From Pseudoflavonifractor sp050943825 (GTDB taxonomy: Bacteria; Bacillota; Clostridia; Oscillospirales; Oscillospiraceae), in assembly GCF_050943825.1 (NCBI RefSeq), contig NZ_JBMNPX010000006.1:82780-146779 (forward strand): a DNA stretch of 64,000 nt. The letters are read 5' to 3'. The notes beneath the pieces are model-generated. The model saw nothing but the letters and a program-made list of their open reading frames with translations, was not told the DNA's origin and searched no databases. Positions 1 through 7,664 of the stretch are shown here, in pieces. Both the position numbers and the translations under genes were made by a program. Every line of letters starts with the position of its first letter. Within the stretch, counting starts at the first letter, position 1.

Positions 1-237
1 GTCCTGTTCCTCTGAATCCTCCGGCTCCTCCCGGGATGTCCCCTCCACCTGAAGCAGGTCGTGGAGATTCACCTCAAAGAGACGGGAGAGGGCGATGAGC
101 TTGTCCACCTCGGGCACCGCGCCGTCGGCCTCCCACTTGCTGATGGCCTGACGGGATACTCCTAACTTCTCTCCCAGGCCCTCCTGAGAGAGCCCTGCAT
201 CGTGACGCAGTGCCTGAATTTTTTGTCCCAGCGTCAT
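1..237 (-). CDS. XRE-family helix-turn-helix regulator (3' end cut by window)
   Basis: The minus-strand frame starting with ATG at 237 reads 79 codons without a stop and runs off the window edge. The N-terminal part is a classic HTH_3/XRE DNA-binding domain (residues about 3-58), with the recognition-helix stretch SRQAISKWEADG and the usual PEVDKLIALSRLF segment after it. After residue 60 it turns acidic and linker-like, so a further C-terminal domain probably lies outside the window. A good ribosome-binding site (AAAGGAAG) sits about 10 bases before the ATG. It is downstream of the MFS transporter gene on the same strand. The DNA target cannot be told from here. Confidence 0.85.
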   Translation of the reverse strand, partial: MTLGQKIQALRHDAGLSQEGLGEKLGVSRQAISKWEADGAVPEVDKLIALSRLFEVNLHDLLQVEGTSREEPEDSEEQD

Positions 238-302
238 GGCAGTCACTTCCTTTCATGGCCACATTCTAGCATCCAGGCCTGTTTTCCGCAATCAAGCCGC
301 CC

Positions 303-1496
303 TTACCCTCTGTCAACCGCTGGTTGCGATCCCCTCAGTCCCAGCAGAAACAGGGCCAGACCGGCCCCACAGCAGCCCGCCGCCAGCAGCAGAGCCAGGG
401 AGACGCTGCGGTCAGCGCAGGCGCCGAAGGCGGGATAGAGCAGCGCCGCCCCCAGATCTATGACCATGGCGTTGCAGGAGAGCTGAAGGGCCCGGCCGCT
501 CCCCTCCACCCGCTCGTTCTGGAGGGAGAGAGACAGGGGCGCCGCCATGGCCCGGCAGGCCGCCGTGGTCACCACCCCGGCCAGTGCCGCCACGGGACCG
601 CTCCACAGCGCCATCAGCAAACAGGCCGCCCCCGGCAGGAGGAACAGCGCTGTCCCCGCCCGCCCCACACCCAGGCGGCCGGTGAGCCGGTGGGACACTC
701 CGCCCAGCAGCCCGACGGCAGTGACCAGGGCGAAGGCCGGGCCAAAGAGGGCCTGCGGAATCCCCGCCCGGAGATACTGGAGCTGGCTGAGGAAGATGGT
801 CACCTCATTCCCCGCCTCCTCCAGCAGGCAGAAGGCCAGCAGCAGGGGCAGAATCTGAACGGTACGGCGGAAAGCGGCGGAAAGACTGCCCCGCTCCCTT
901 TTCTCTCTCTCCGCTTCCTCAGGCGGCTCGGCCAGGAACAGGGCGCAGAGCGCTGCTCCGGCGTAGGTAAACACGGTGAGCAGGGCCGCCAAGCGGTACC
1001 GCCCGCCCAGCAGGGGCCACAGCAGTCCGGCGGCCAGGAGCCCCGCCGTCTGGCAGGCGCTCCAGTGGGAGAACACTTTCCGGTGGTCCCCATCCCGGCC
1101 GCAGCTGGCATAGAGCAGGGCACTGTCACAGCCAGACAGGCCGGACACCGACACCGCCAGCAGCAGACGCTCCGCCAAAAAGCCTCCAAAGGTCTCCGCC
1201 CGCCAGAACACCACCTTGCTGACGGCGTATACAGCGGTGCAGAGCACCACCGTCCGCCGGTGACCCAGCCGGTCAGCCGCAGCCCCCCATGGGACCTCCA
1301 GCCCCAGAGCCAGCGCCAGGGACAGGCTTTCAATCACCCCCATCTGGAGGAGGGTGATACCCGCCGCCTGACGGTAGAGGGTGGCCACCGGGGAGTAAAA
1401 CACCATACCCTGGAGGAGGGCCATGGTGTAGAGCAGCGGGATATTCCTGCCCGCTGCGCCCTGAGGCCAGCCCTCTCTCCGTCTGAAAATGCGCAT
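303..1496 (-). CDS. MFS transporter
   Basis: 397-residue integral membrane protein with about 12 hydrophobic segments and the major facilitator loop motif after TM2 (residues GAAADRLGHRRTV). The fold and length fit single-polypeptide MFS exporters; the substrate is not readable from sequence. An open frame continues upstream to 1565, but I place the start at the ATG at 1496 because it has an AAGGGG ribosome site 9 bases upstream and begins just before the basic cytoplasmic tip and TM1. It lies between the GH13 amylase gene and the XRE regulator on the same strand. Confidence 0.85.
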   Translation of the reverse strand: MRIFRRREGWPQGAAGRNIPLLYTMALLQGMVFYSPVATLYRQAAGITLLQMGVIESLSLALALGLEVPWGAAADRLGHRRTVVLCTAVYAVSKVVFWRAETFGGFLAERLLLAVSVSGLSGCDSALLYASCGRDGDHRKVFSHWSACQTAGLLAAGLLWPLLGGRYRLAALLTVFTYAGAALCALFLAEPPEEAEREKRERGSLSAAFRRTVQILPLLLAFCLLEEAGNEVTIFLSQLQYLRAGIPQALFGPAFALVTAVGLLGGVSHRLTGRLGVGRAGTALFLLPGAACLLMALWSGPVAALAGVVTTAACRAMAAPLSLSLQNERVEGSGRALQLSCNAMVIDLGAALLYPAFGACADRSVSLALLLAAGCCGAGLALFLLGLRGSQPAVDRG

Positions 1497-1628
1497 AAAA
1501 AGACACCCCTTCATTTTGTGTACAGCAAAGCTCCCCCCATTCCCATCTGCGGAACAGGAGGTCAAAATGAAGAGGTGTTTAGTTGGGCGTCAGACAGGCT
1601 GTCATTTCATTCTCCTTCAGGCCAGGAG

Positions 1629-1651
1629 CCCCGCGCCCAGCGGGCGCGGGG
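1629..1651. terminator. Perfect 10-bp GC hairpin between amylase and MFS genes
   Basis: CCCCGCGCCC, a 3-base loop, then GGGCGCGGGG. It lies 26 bases past the stop of the GH13 gene (minus strand). There is no clear U-run on either side, so it may be a weak terminator or an mRNA-stabilising hairpin. Confidence 0.45.
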
Positions 1652-1677
1652 GTACGTTCTCTCTCCTCCGTCCGGCC

Positions 1678-3534
1678 TTACCGCTCCGGCGTGGCCAGAA
1701 GCCGTCCGGTAAGGGGGGGCAGCTCCAGCGTGAGGAGGCCTTCCTCCGCCTCCAGGTTCTGGCTACCCAGCAGATCCACGGCAGTCCCCTCCCAGGGGAT
1801 GGTGACGGTCTCGGCCTCATGTCCGGCGTTGACGGCGCAGAGCACCGTCTCCCCGTCCAGACTGCGGGTAAAGGCCAGCACGCGGCCCTCCGCCTTCTCG
1901 TACCGGATATCCCCCCGGCGCAGGGTCTGCCTGCTCTTCCGGGCGGCGCCCAGGGCGGTGAACAGGCTCACCAGCTCCCGGTCCTCGTGGCCCCAGGGGA
2001 AGGTGCGGCGGTTAAAGGGGTCCTCAAAGCCCTCCATACCCGCCTCATCTCCGTAGTACACGGTGGGGGCTCCGGGGAAGGCGAAGAGCACCATGGCCCC
2101 CAGAGTCAGCCGGGCCTTGCCGTGGGCACGGTCGTGGTCGTTGAGGCGGGCGTGTGCCCGCCAGTCCCGGCTCTGGCCCCGCTGCTCGCTCTTCTCCCCC
2201 AGCAGGGTGAGGATGCGCATGGTGTCGTGGGTGCCCAGGGTGTTCATGGCCAGGTGCCAGGCAAAGGGCGGGTAGTTCTCCCGCAGGGTCTCCATGGAAT
2301 TCTTGAAGTGCTCCGCGCTGCCGCCCAGCAGGTAGTCCACCAGAGCGGTGCGGAAGGGGTAATTCATCAGTCCGTCGCAGTGGCCGCCCAGGATGTGCTT
2401 GCGGCGGACGCTGTAGGCAATCTTGTTGGACCCGTCCTCCCACACCTCGCCGATGATCACCGCGTCGGGCTTCTCCGCCCGGGCGGCGTCGTGGATGGCG
2501 GCCACCACCCGGTCGGGCAGCTCATCGGCCACGTCCAGCCGCCAGCCGTCCGCCCCGGCCCGCAGCCAGGAGCGGATGACACCGTTCTTGCCGGTGATGT
2601 ACTCCAGCCAGGTGGGGCTGTTCTTGTTGGTGGTGGGCAGGGAGTAGATACCCCACCAGGAGGTGTACTGGTTGGGCCAGTGCTGGAAGCAGAACCAGTC
2701 GTAGTAGGGGGACTGGGGGCCCTGACAGGCGCCGGGGTTGGGATAGGACCCGTCGCCGTTAAAGTACTTGCTGACAAAGGCGGTGTGGTTGAACACGCCG
2801 TCCAGCATGACCCGCATGCCCATGGCGTGGGCCTCGTCGCACAGGGCGGAGAACTCCTCCCTGGTGCCCAGCATGGGGTCCACCTTCTCGTAGTCGCCCA
2901 CGCCGTAGCGGTGGTTCTCCGGCCCCTCGAAGATGGGACAGAGGTAGATGGTCTCCACCCCCAGGTCCCGCAGGTAGGACAGCTTGGTGCGGATACCCGC
3001 CAGGCTCCCGCCGAAGAAGTCCCGGTTGCGGATTTCTCCCTTGTGGTCGGGGCGGTACTCCGGCTCCTCCTCCCAACCCTGGTGGACCCAGCGGCCGCCC
3101 ACCATGCCGTCGGGATTGGGCACGGTCAGGCGGCAGAACCGGTCTGGGAAGATCTGATAGGTCATGCCGTCGCCGAACCAGAGGGGCACCTTGTCGTTTT
3201 CGTCGTACACAGTGAGCTGATATTCCTGAGATTCTCTGCCCGACTTGCCGTCCAGCCGCTCCAGGCGGAAGGAGTACCAGATGAGGCCCATGTAGCCGTC
3301 GGTGTTGATGGAGCCGGTGAACATGTCCCGCTCACCGTCCAGGCCGGTCCACACCATGGGCACTTCAATGCGCTTGTTGTCCCAGGACTCCAGCCGGGCG
3401 GTGAGTATGCCCCGGGAATAGCCCTCAGAGCGGAGGGGGCGGAGGGTGAAGGTGACCTCCGTGCCGCCGGGGACGGCGCCGTAGGGGGTTTTGAATCTCA
3501 GGTCCTTTGAGTCATAAGTCTGTGCGTCTATCAA
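1678..3534 (-). CDS. GH13 alpha-amylase / neopullulanase-type glycoside hydrolase
   Basis: 618-residue cytoplasmic enzyme (no signal peptide) expected to hydrolyse alpha-glucans or maltodextrins. Residues 1-115 form an N-terminal beta-sandwich-like domain; the (beta/alpha)8 barrel starts near MTYQIFPDRF (124-133). Family motifs are intact: DGVFNH (245-250), the nucleophile Asp334 in WRLDVADE, the acid/base Glu363 in IGEVWED, and Asp437 in TLGTHD. A C-terminal beta domain follows from about 545. The only start fitting the frame is a TTG at 3534 preceded by an AGGATGA ribosome site. Domain order fits the neopullulanase/cyclomaltodextrinase subgroup; exact specificity is inferred. Confidence 0.93.
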   Translation of the reverse strand: MIDAQTYDSKDLRFKTPYGAVPGGTEVTFTLRPLRSEGYSRGILTARLESWDNKRIEVPMVWTGLDGERDMFTGSINTDGYMGLIWYSFRLERLDGKSGRESQEYQLTVYDENDKVPLWFGDGMTYQIFPDRFCRLTVPNPDGMVGGRWVHQGWEEEPEYRPDHKGEIRNRDFFGGSLAGIRTKLSYLRDLGVETIYLCPIFEGPENHRYGVGDYEKVDPMLGTREEFSALCDEAHAMGMRVMLDGVFNHTAFVSKYFNGDGSYPNPGACQGPQSPYYDWFCFQHWPNQYTSWWGIYSLPTTNKNSPTWLEYITGKNGVIRSWLRAGADGWRLDVADELPDRVVAAIHDAARAEKPDAVIIGEVWEDGSNKIAYSVRRKHILGGHCDGLMNYPFRTALVDYLLGGSAEHFKNSMETLRENYPPFAWHLAMNTLGTHDTMRILTLLGEKSEQRGQSRDWRAHARLNDHDRAHGKARLTLGAMVLFAFPGAPTVYYGDEAGMEGFEDPFNRRTFPWGHEDRELVSLFTALGAARKSRQTLRRGDIRYEKAEGRVLAFTRSLDGETVLCAVNAGHEAETVTIPWEGTAVDLLGSQNLEAEEGLLTLELPPLTGRLLATPER

Positions 3535-3571
3535 TGGAAATCATCCTAACTGGATACAGAATTGTCGCGTC

Positions 3572-4162
3572 TTACAGCCCCAGCTCCTGGTTGATGAGGA
3601 CCACCTCGGCGTAGGGGATGCCGTTGGGCTTTTTCCACAGCACGGTGAGGGCCCGGCAGATGCGCTCGGGGCTGGAGCAGTTGTAGCAGCGGTCGCCCTT
3701 CTCGGCGCAGGGGGTCTTGCGCTTCAGGCGCTGGGCGTTCTTGGGGGCGGCGATGTTCCGGGCACGCCAGAGGGCCTGGTCATAGTCGGGGGCGATCTTG
3801 TTCACGCCCACCAGCAGATAGAGCTCCTCATGGCCGTAAATGGTGCCCACCACCCGGTTGCCGGTGCCGTCGATGTTGATGATCTCGCCGGTCTCTGCCA
3901 GACCGTTGACCGAGCTGATATACACCTGGGCTTTGGCCGCGTCCTCCCGGGTGCCGCCCAGCCAGTGCCAGTGGACCGCATTGTGGGAGGGCAGGAGCTT
4001 GTCGAGGCCCATCTGCTGGGCGGTCAGCGTGCCGCCCACGCCAATGCTCTTCCCATCCAGCTTGCCGTCCAGATAGCGGGCAGCCTCTTCCGCCGTCTCA
4101 AAATAACTGGTGGCAAAGCCGTTCTCTTCCAGATTCCTGCGCAGTTTTTGGATGTCTGCCAT
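3572..4162 (-). CDS. LUD-domain (LutC/YkgG-like) protein
   Basis: 196 residues matching the LUD (DUF162) family: the N-terminal helix and Gly-rich strand KSIGVGGTLTAQQMG, the TGNR segment with VVGTIYGHEELYLLVGVNKI, and a C-terminal part with several cysteines (CAEKGDRCYNCSS) typical of the single-domain anaerobe form. LutC proteins take part in lactate oxidation with LutA and LutB, but neither is near here, so the role of this solo copy is unknown. The start ATG at 4162 has a GAGAGGAG ribosome site. Confidence 0.85.
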   Translation of the reverse strand: MADIQKLRRNLEENGFATSYFETAEEAARYLDGKLDGKSIGVGGTLTAQQMGLDKLLPSHNAVHWHWLGGTREDAAKAQVYISSVNGLAETGEIINIDGTGNRVVGTIYGHEELYLLVGVNKIAPDYDQALWRARNIAAPKNAQRLKRKTPCAEKGDRCYNCSSPERICRALTVLWKKPNGIPYAEVVLINQELGL

Positions 4163-4222
4163 ATGTACCGCTCCTCTCTATTTTATGCGTCCGGGCAGTG
4201 GCCCGGAACGCGCTTTCCCCTC

Positions 4223-5098
4223 TCACAGGTCGTTCTGCCGGTACTCCCGGAAGCCGTCTCCCAGCACCTCGTGGGCGTCGCACACGATGATAAAGGCGGT
4301 GGGGTCCAGCTCCTTGACCATCCGCTTGATGGACACAATCTGCCGCTGCTTGAAGGCGCACATGAGCACCTTCTTCTCCGCGCCGGAATAGGCGCCCTGG
4401 CCCTGGAGAATGGTGACGCCCCGGTCCAGGTCATTGACAATGGCGGCGGCAATCTCCTGAAAACGGTCGCTGATGATATAGGCCACCTTGGCGCTGTCCA
4501 TGCCGTAGAGCACCCGGTCCATGACAATGCCGGCGATATACAGGGCCACCACGCCGTACAGAGCGCTGTACACGCTGCCGAAGGCGATTGCGGTGGCCAC
4601 AATGACCACCAGGTCGGTGGCCATGAGCAGCTTGCCCATGGGCAGCCAGCTGATTTTCAGCTTGAGGAGCCGGGCGATAAGGTCGGTGCCGCCGGTGGTG
4701 GCGCCCTGCTGGAACACCATGCCCAGGGAGGCCCCCATGAGTACGCCGCCGAACACGCAGGCCAGCATGGGGTCCATGGCCTCAAAGGTCCAGATGCTGT
4801 TGACGATGTCGATGAACACGGAGGACACCGCCATGGCGTACAGGGAGGACAGCAGCAGGTGTCCGCCCAGCAGCCGCCAGCCCAGGATGAACAGGGGAAT
4901 ATTGAGGATGATGACCACTGTGCCGATGGGGGCCCAGGGCAGGACGGCGTTGATAATCTGGCCCACGCCGGTGATGCCGCCGAAGGCGATTTCGTTGGGC
5001 ACGTAGAACCAGTTGAAGCCCACGGCGTAGATGGCTGAGGCCAGGGTGATCATAAAGTAGGACCATGCCAGGGTGAGCGCTTTGGATTTGGGTTTCAT
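4223..5098 (-). CDS. YitT family membrane protein (DUF161 + DUF2179)
   Basis: 291 residues. Residues 10-190 hold five or six membrane segments with the family signature GGITGVGQIINAVL and the later TTGGTDLIARLL; residues about 215-280 form the soluble DUF2179 domain (GVTILQGQGAYSGAEKKVLMCAF). Widespread in Firmicutes; function unsettled, possibly transport. It lies alone between the LUD gene and the topoisomerase pair. Confidence 0.92.
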   Translation of the reverse strand: MKPKSKALTLAWSYFMITLASAIYAVGFNWFYVPNEIAFGGITGVGQIINAVLPWAPIGTVVIILNIPLFILGWRLLGGHLLLSSLYAMAVSSVFIDIVNSIWTFEAMDPMLACVFGGVLMGASLGMVFQQGATTGGTDLIARLLKLKISWLPMGKLLMATDLVVIVATAIAFGSVYSALYGVVALYIAGIVMDRVLYGMDSAKVAYIISDRFQEIAAAIVNDLDRGVTILQGQGAYSGAEKKVLMCAFKQRQIVSIKRMVKELDPTAFIIVCDAHEVLGDGFREYRQNDL

Positions 5099-5165
5099 AG
5101 ATACCTCTCACGGGGCGCCGGGGCGCTTTCCGCGCTCCGGCTGGGTTAATGGGGTTATTTCCGGC

Positions 5166-7409
5166 TCAGAGCAGGCTCATCTGCTCCTCGCCCCGGTCCT
5201 CTCCCTTCAGGAGGGCGCCGGCCACGGGCAGGCTGCGGGCCCGGTACCGGGCGGTGTTGACAATGGGGCTGCCCTCCACCGGCTCCACACGCTCCACCGA
5301 GTGCTTGGGCTTGAGGGTCATCACGTTGACGCCCTGGGTGGTGCGGGTGGCCTTGGGAGCCAGAAGGGCGGTGTGGAAGATGAGGCAGCGGCCCTCGGTG
5401 GAGATCACCGCCAGCTCCAGGTCCTCCCGCAGCAGCAGAGCGGCGGCCAGGGGGGACTTGTCGGAGTAGGCGCCGGTCAGCTTCCGGCGGCGGGTCTGGG
5501 TCTGGTAGGCGGAGAGCTCCACACGGGCGGCCTTGCCGTTGCGGAAGAAGAAGAGCAGGTTGCCCGAGTAGTCCCCGGGGACGCAGGCCCACACCACGCT
5601 CTCCCCCGCCTCCATCTCCAGCCTGGTGGGCAGATAGTCGCCCAGCACGGAGGCCTTGGCGTCGTCGAAGTCGCTCATGCGGGTCTTGTAGCACTGCTGC
5701 TTGTCGGTGAAGACCAGCAGCTCGTCCCGGTTGGTGCACTCCCACTGGAGCCACGCCCCGTCTCCCTCCTTGTACTTCTGCTCGCTGTTCATGCGCAGAG
5801 AGGCGGGGGTGATCTTCTTAAAATACCCCTCACGGGAGAGGAATGCGGTGACCGGGTAGTCGGGGATCTCCTCCTCCGGCTCGGGCTCGGACAGGCGCTG
5901 GTGCTCGTAGATGATCTCGGTACGGCGGGGCTGGGCGTACTTCTTCTTCACAGCGCCCAGCTCGGCGATAATAATCTTCTTGATGCGGCCCGGGTTGCTG
6001 ACGATATCCTGGAGGTCGGCGATCTCCTCCTCCAGTGTAGAGGTTTCCTCAATCCGCTTGAGGATATACTCCTTGTTGATATTGCGCAGCTTGATGTCGG
6101 CCACGTACTCGGCCTGGATGTTGTCGATGCCGAAGCCAATCATCAGGTTGGGCACCACCTCGGCGTCCTCCTCGGTCTCCCGGATGATCTTTATGGCCCG
6201 GTCGATGTCCAGCAGGATTTTCTTCAGGCCCTTGAGGAGGTGCAGCTTCTCCTGCTTCTTCTTCATGACGAAGTAGGTCCGCCGGCGCACGCCCTCCATC
6301 CGCCAGGCCGTCCACTCCTCCAGAATCTCCCGCACGCCCATGACCCGGGGCATGCCGGCGATGAGGATGTTGAAGTTGCAGGCAAAGGAGTCCATCAGGG
6401 GAGTGGCGCGGAACAGCTTCTGCATCAGCTTGTCCGGGTCGGTGCTCCGCTTCAGGTCGATGGTCAGCTTCAGGCCGGTCAGGTCGGTCTCGTCCCGCAT
6501 GTCGGCGATCTCCTTCACCTTGCCCGCCTTGATGAGCTCGGCCACCTTATCCATGATGGCCTCCACGGTGGTGGAGTAGGGGATCTCGTAGATCTCGATG
6601 AGGTTCTCACTCTTCAGGTAGCGCCACCGGGCCCGAACCTTGAAGGAGCCCCGGCCGGTGTTGTAGATCTGGGAAATCTCGGCGGCATCATAGAGCAGCT
6701 CGCCGCCGGTGGGGAAATCGGGGGCCTTGAGCACCGCCGTCAGGTCGCAGTCGGGGTGCTTCAGGTACTCCACCGTGGCGTCGCACACCTCGGCCAGGTT
6801 GAAGCCGCACAGGTTGGAGGCCATGCCCACGGCGATGCCCTGGTTGGCACTCACCAGCACGTTGGGGAAGGTGGTGGGCAGCAGGGTAGGCTCCTGCATG
6901 GTGCCGTCGTAGTTGTCCACAAAGTCCACGGTGTCCTGGTCGATGTCCCGGAACAGCTCGGCACAGATGCCGTCCAGCCGCACCTCGGTGTAACGGCTGG
7001 CGGCCCAGGCCATGTCACGGGAGTAGACCTTACCGAAGTTGCCCTTGGAGTCCACCAGGGGGTGGAGCAGGGCCCCGTAGCCCCGGGAGAGACGGACCAT
7101 GGTGTCGTAGATGGCGGCGTCGCCGTGGGGGTTGAGCTTCATGGTCTGGCCCACCACGTTGGCGCTCTTGGTGCGGGCGCCGCCCAGCAGCTTCATCTGG
7201 TACATGGTGTACAGCAGCTTCCGGTGGCTGGGCTTGAAGCCGTCAATCTCCGGGATGGCCCGGGAGACGATGACGCTCATGGCGTAGGGCATGTAGTTGA
7301 TCTCCAGCGTCTCGGTGATGGGCTGCTCCAGCACCTCGGGCCGCAGGCCCATGACGTTGGGGTTATTTTTGTGCTTCGCCCCCTCCTCGGGGGCCTTTTT
7401 CTTTGCCAT
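5166..7409 (-). CDS. ParC/GyrA-like type IIA topoisomerase A subunit (divergent)
   Basis: 747-residue DNA breakage-reunion subunit. The winged-helix/tower core includes the catalytic Tyr140 (AASRYTEVRLDG) and the helix region NPHGDAAIYDT (93-103). At the position equivalent to E. coli GyrA Ser83 there is Ala98, while the acidic residue (Asp102) is kept; Ala lacks the hydroxyl that anchors the quinolone water-metal bridge. A coiled region (about 430-480) and a short C-terminal beta-blade domain follow; I see no proper GyrA box, so it is more ParC-like. It pairs with the ParE-like gene just upstream (7662-9644), so the two should form an A2B2 enzyme distinct from the cell's main gyrase. Confidence 0.93.
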   Translation of the reverse strand: MAKKKAPEEGAKHKNNPNVMGLRPEVLEQPITETLEINYMPYAMSVIVSRAIPEIDGFKPSHRKLLYTMYQMKLLGGARTKSANVVGQTMKLNPHGDAAIYDTMVRLSRGYGALLHPLVDSKGNFGKVYSRDMAWAASRYTEVRLDGICAELFRDIDQDTVDFVDNYDGTMQEPTLLPTTFPNVLVSANQGIAVGMASNLCGFNLAEVCDATVEYLKHPDCDLTAVLKAPDFPTGGELLYDAAEISQIYNTGRGSFKVRARWRYLKSENLIEIYEIPYSTTVEAIMDKVAELIKAGKVKEIADMRDETDLTGLKLTIDLKRSTDPDKLMQKLFRATPLMDSFACNFNILIAGMPRVMGVREILEEWTAWRMEGVRRRTYFVMKKKQEKLHLLKGLKKILLDIDRAIKIIRETEEDAEVVPNLMIGFGIDNIQAEYVADIKLRNINKEYILKRIEETSTLEEEIADLQDIVSNPGRIKKIIIAELGAVKKKYAQPRRTEIIYEHQRLSEPEPEEEIPDYPVTAFLSREGYFKKITPASLRMNSEQKYKEGDGAWLQWECTNRDELLVFTDKQQCYKTRMSDFDDAKASVLGDYLPTRLEMEAGESVVWACVPGDYSGNLLFFFRNGKAARVELSAYQTQTRRRKLTGAYSDKSPLAAALLLREDLELAVISTEGRCLIFHTALLAPKATRTTQGVNVMTLKPKHSVERVEPVEGSPIVNTARYRARSLPVAGALLKGEDRGEEQMSLL

Positions 7410-7436
7410 TGAGTTCCGTCCTTTTCAGAGGATTGT

Positions 7437-7487
7437 TTATGATATATCCGCCAGTTCCAGATATTTATACCCGTTTTCGGCGATATG
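7437..7487 (-). pseudogene. Displaced duplicate of the ParE-like gene's last 16 codons and stop
   Basis: Read on the minus strand this encodes HIAENGYKYLELADIS followed by TAA, identical in protein to the true end of the upstream gene (TAG stop at 7662-7664). The two copies differ at seven bases, every one a synonymous third position or the stop codon's last base. The copy has no start or upstream reading frame of its own. Confidence 0.85.
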
Positions 7488-7664
7488 CCTCCCCAGCCGG
7501 CCCTGGCCGGCCGGGGGCCCCGGATTTCATTCCCTCGGGGCAAGTGAATTGCCCCTGCGGCAAGGTTTTGGCCTCAGGCCAAAACGCTTGACGCCGCTTG
7601 GCGGCGGCTCGCTCCCGCTCGCAAGGACCATATCGCCGGGTCCCGAGCAAAACCTTATCCCCTA
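7437..7664 (-). repeat. Structured element at the 3' end of the ParE-like gene (copy 1)
   Basis: Non-coding segment between the two topoisomerase genes, bounded by two copies of the ParE-like gene's C-terminal codons (7437-7487 and 7662-7712, offset 225 bp). The core is flanked by a 10-bp inverted repeat, CGGCGATATG (7478-7487) and CATATCGCCG (7629-7638). It contains hairpins at 7537-7555 (loop GTGAA), 7565-7585 and 7592-7606, then the motif CTCGCTCCCGCTCGCA (7608-7623). The same order of hairpins and motif occurs after secA (56225-56310), with different but still paired stem sequences. No open reading frame is credible inside. Confidence 0.75.
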
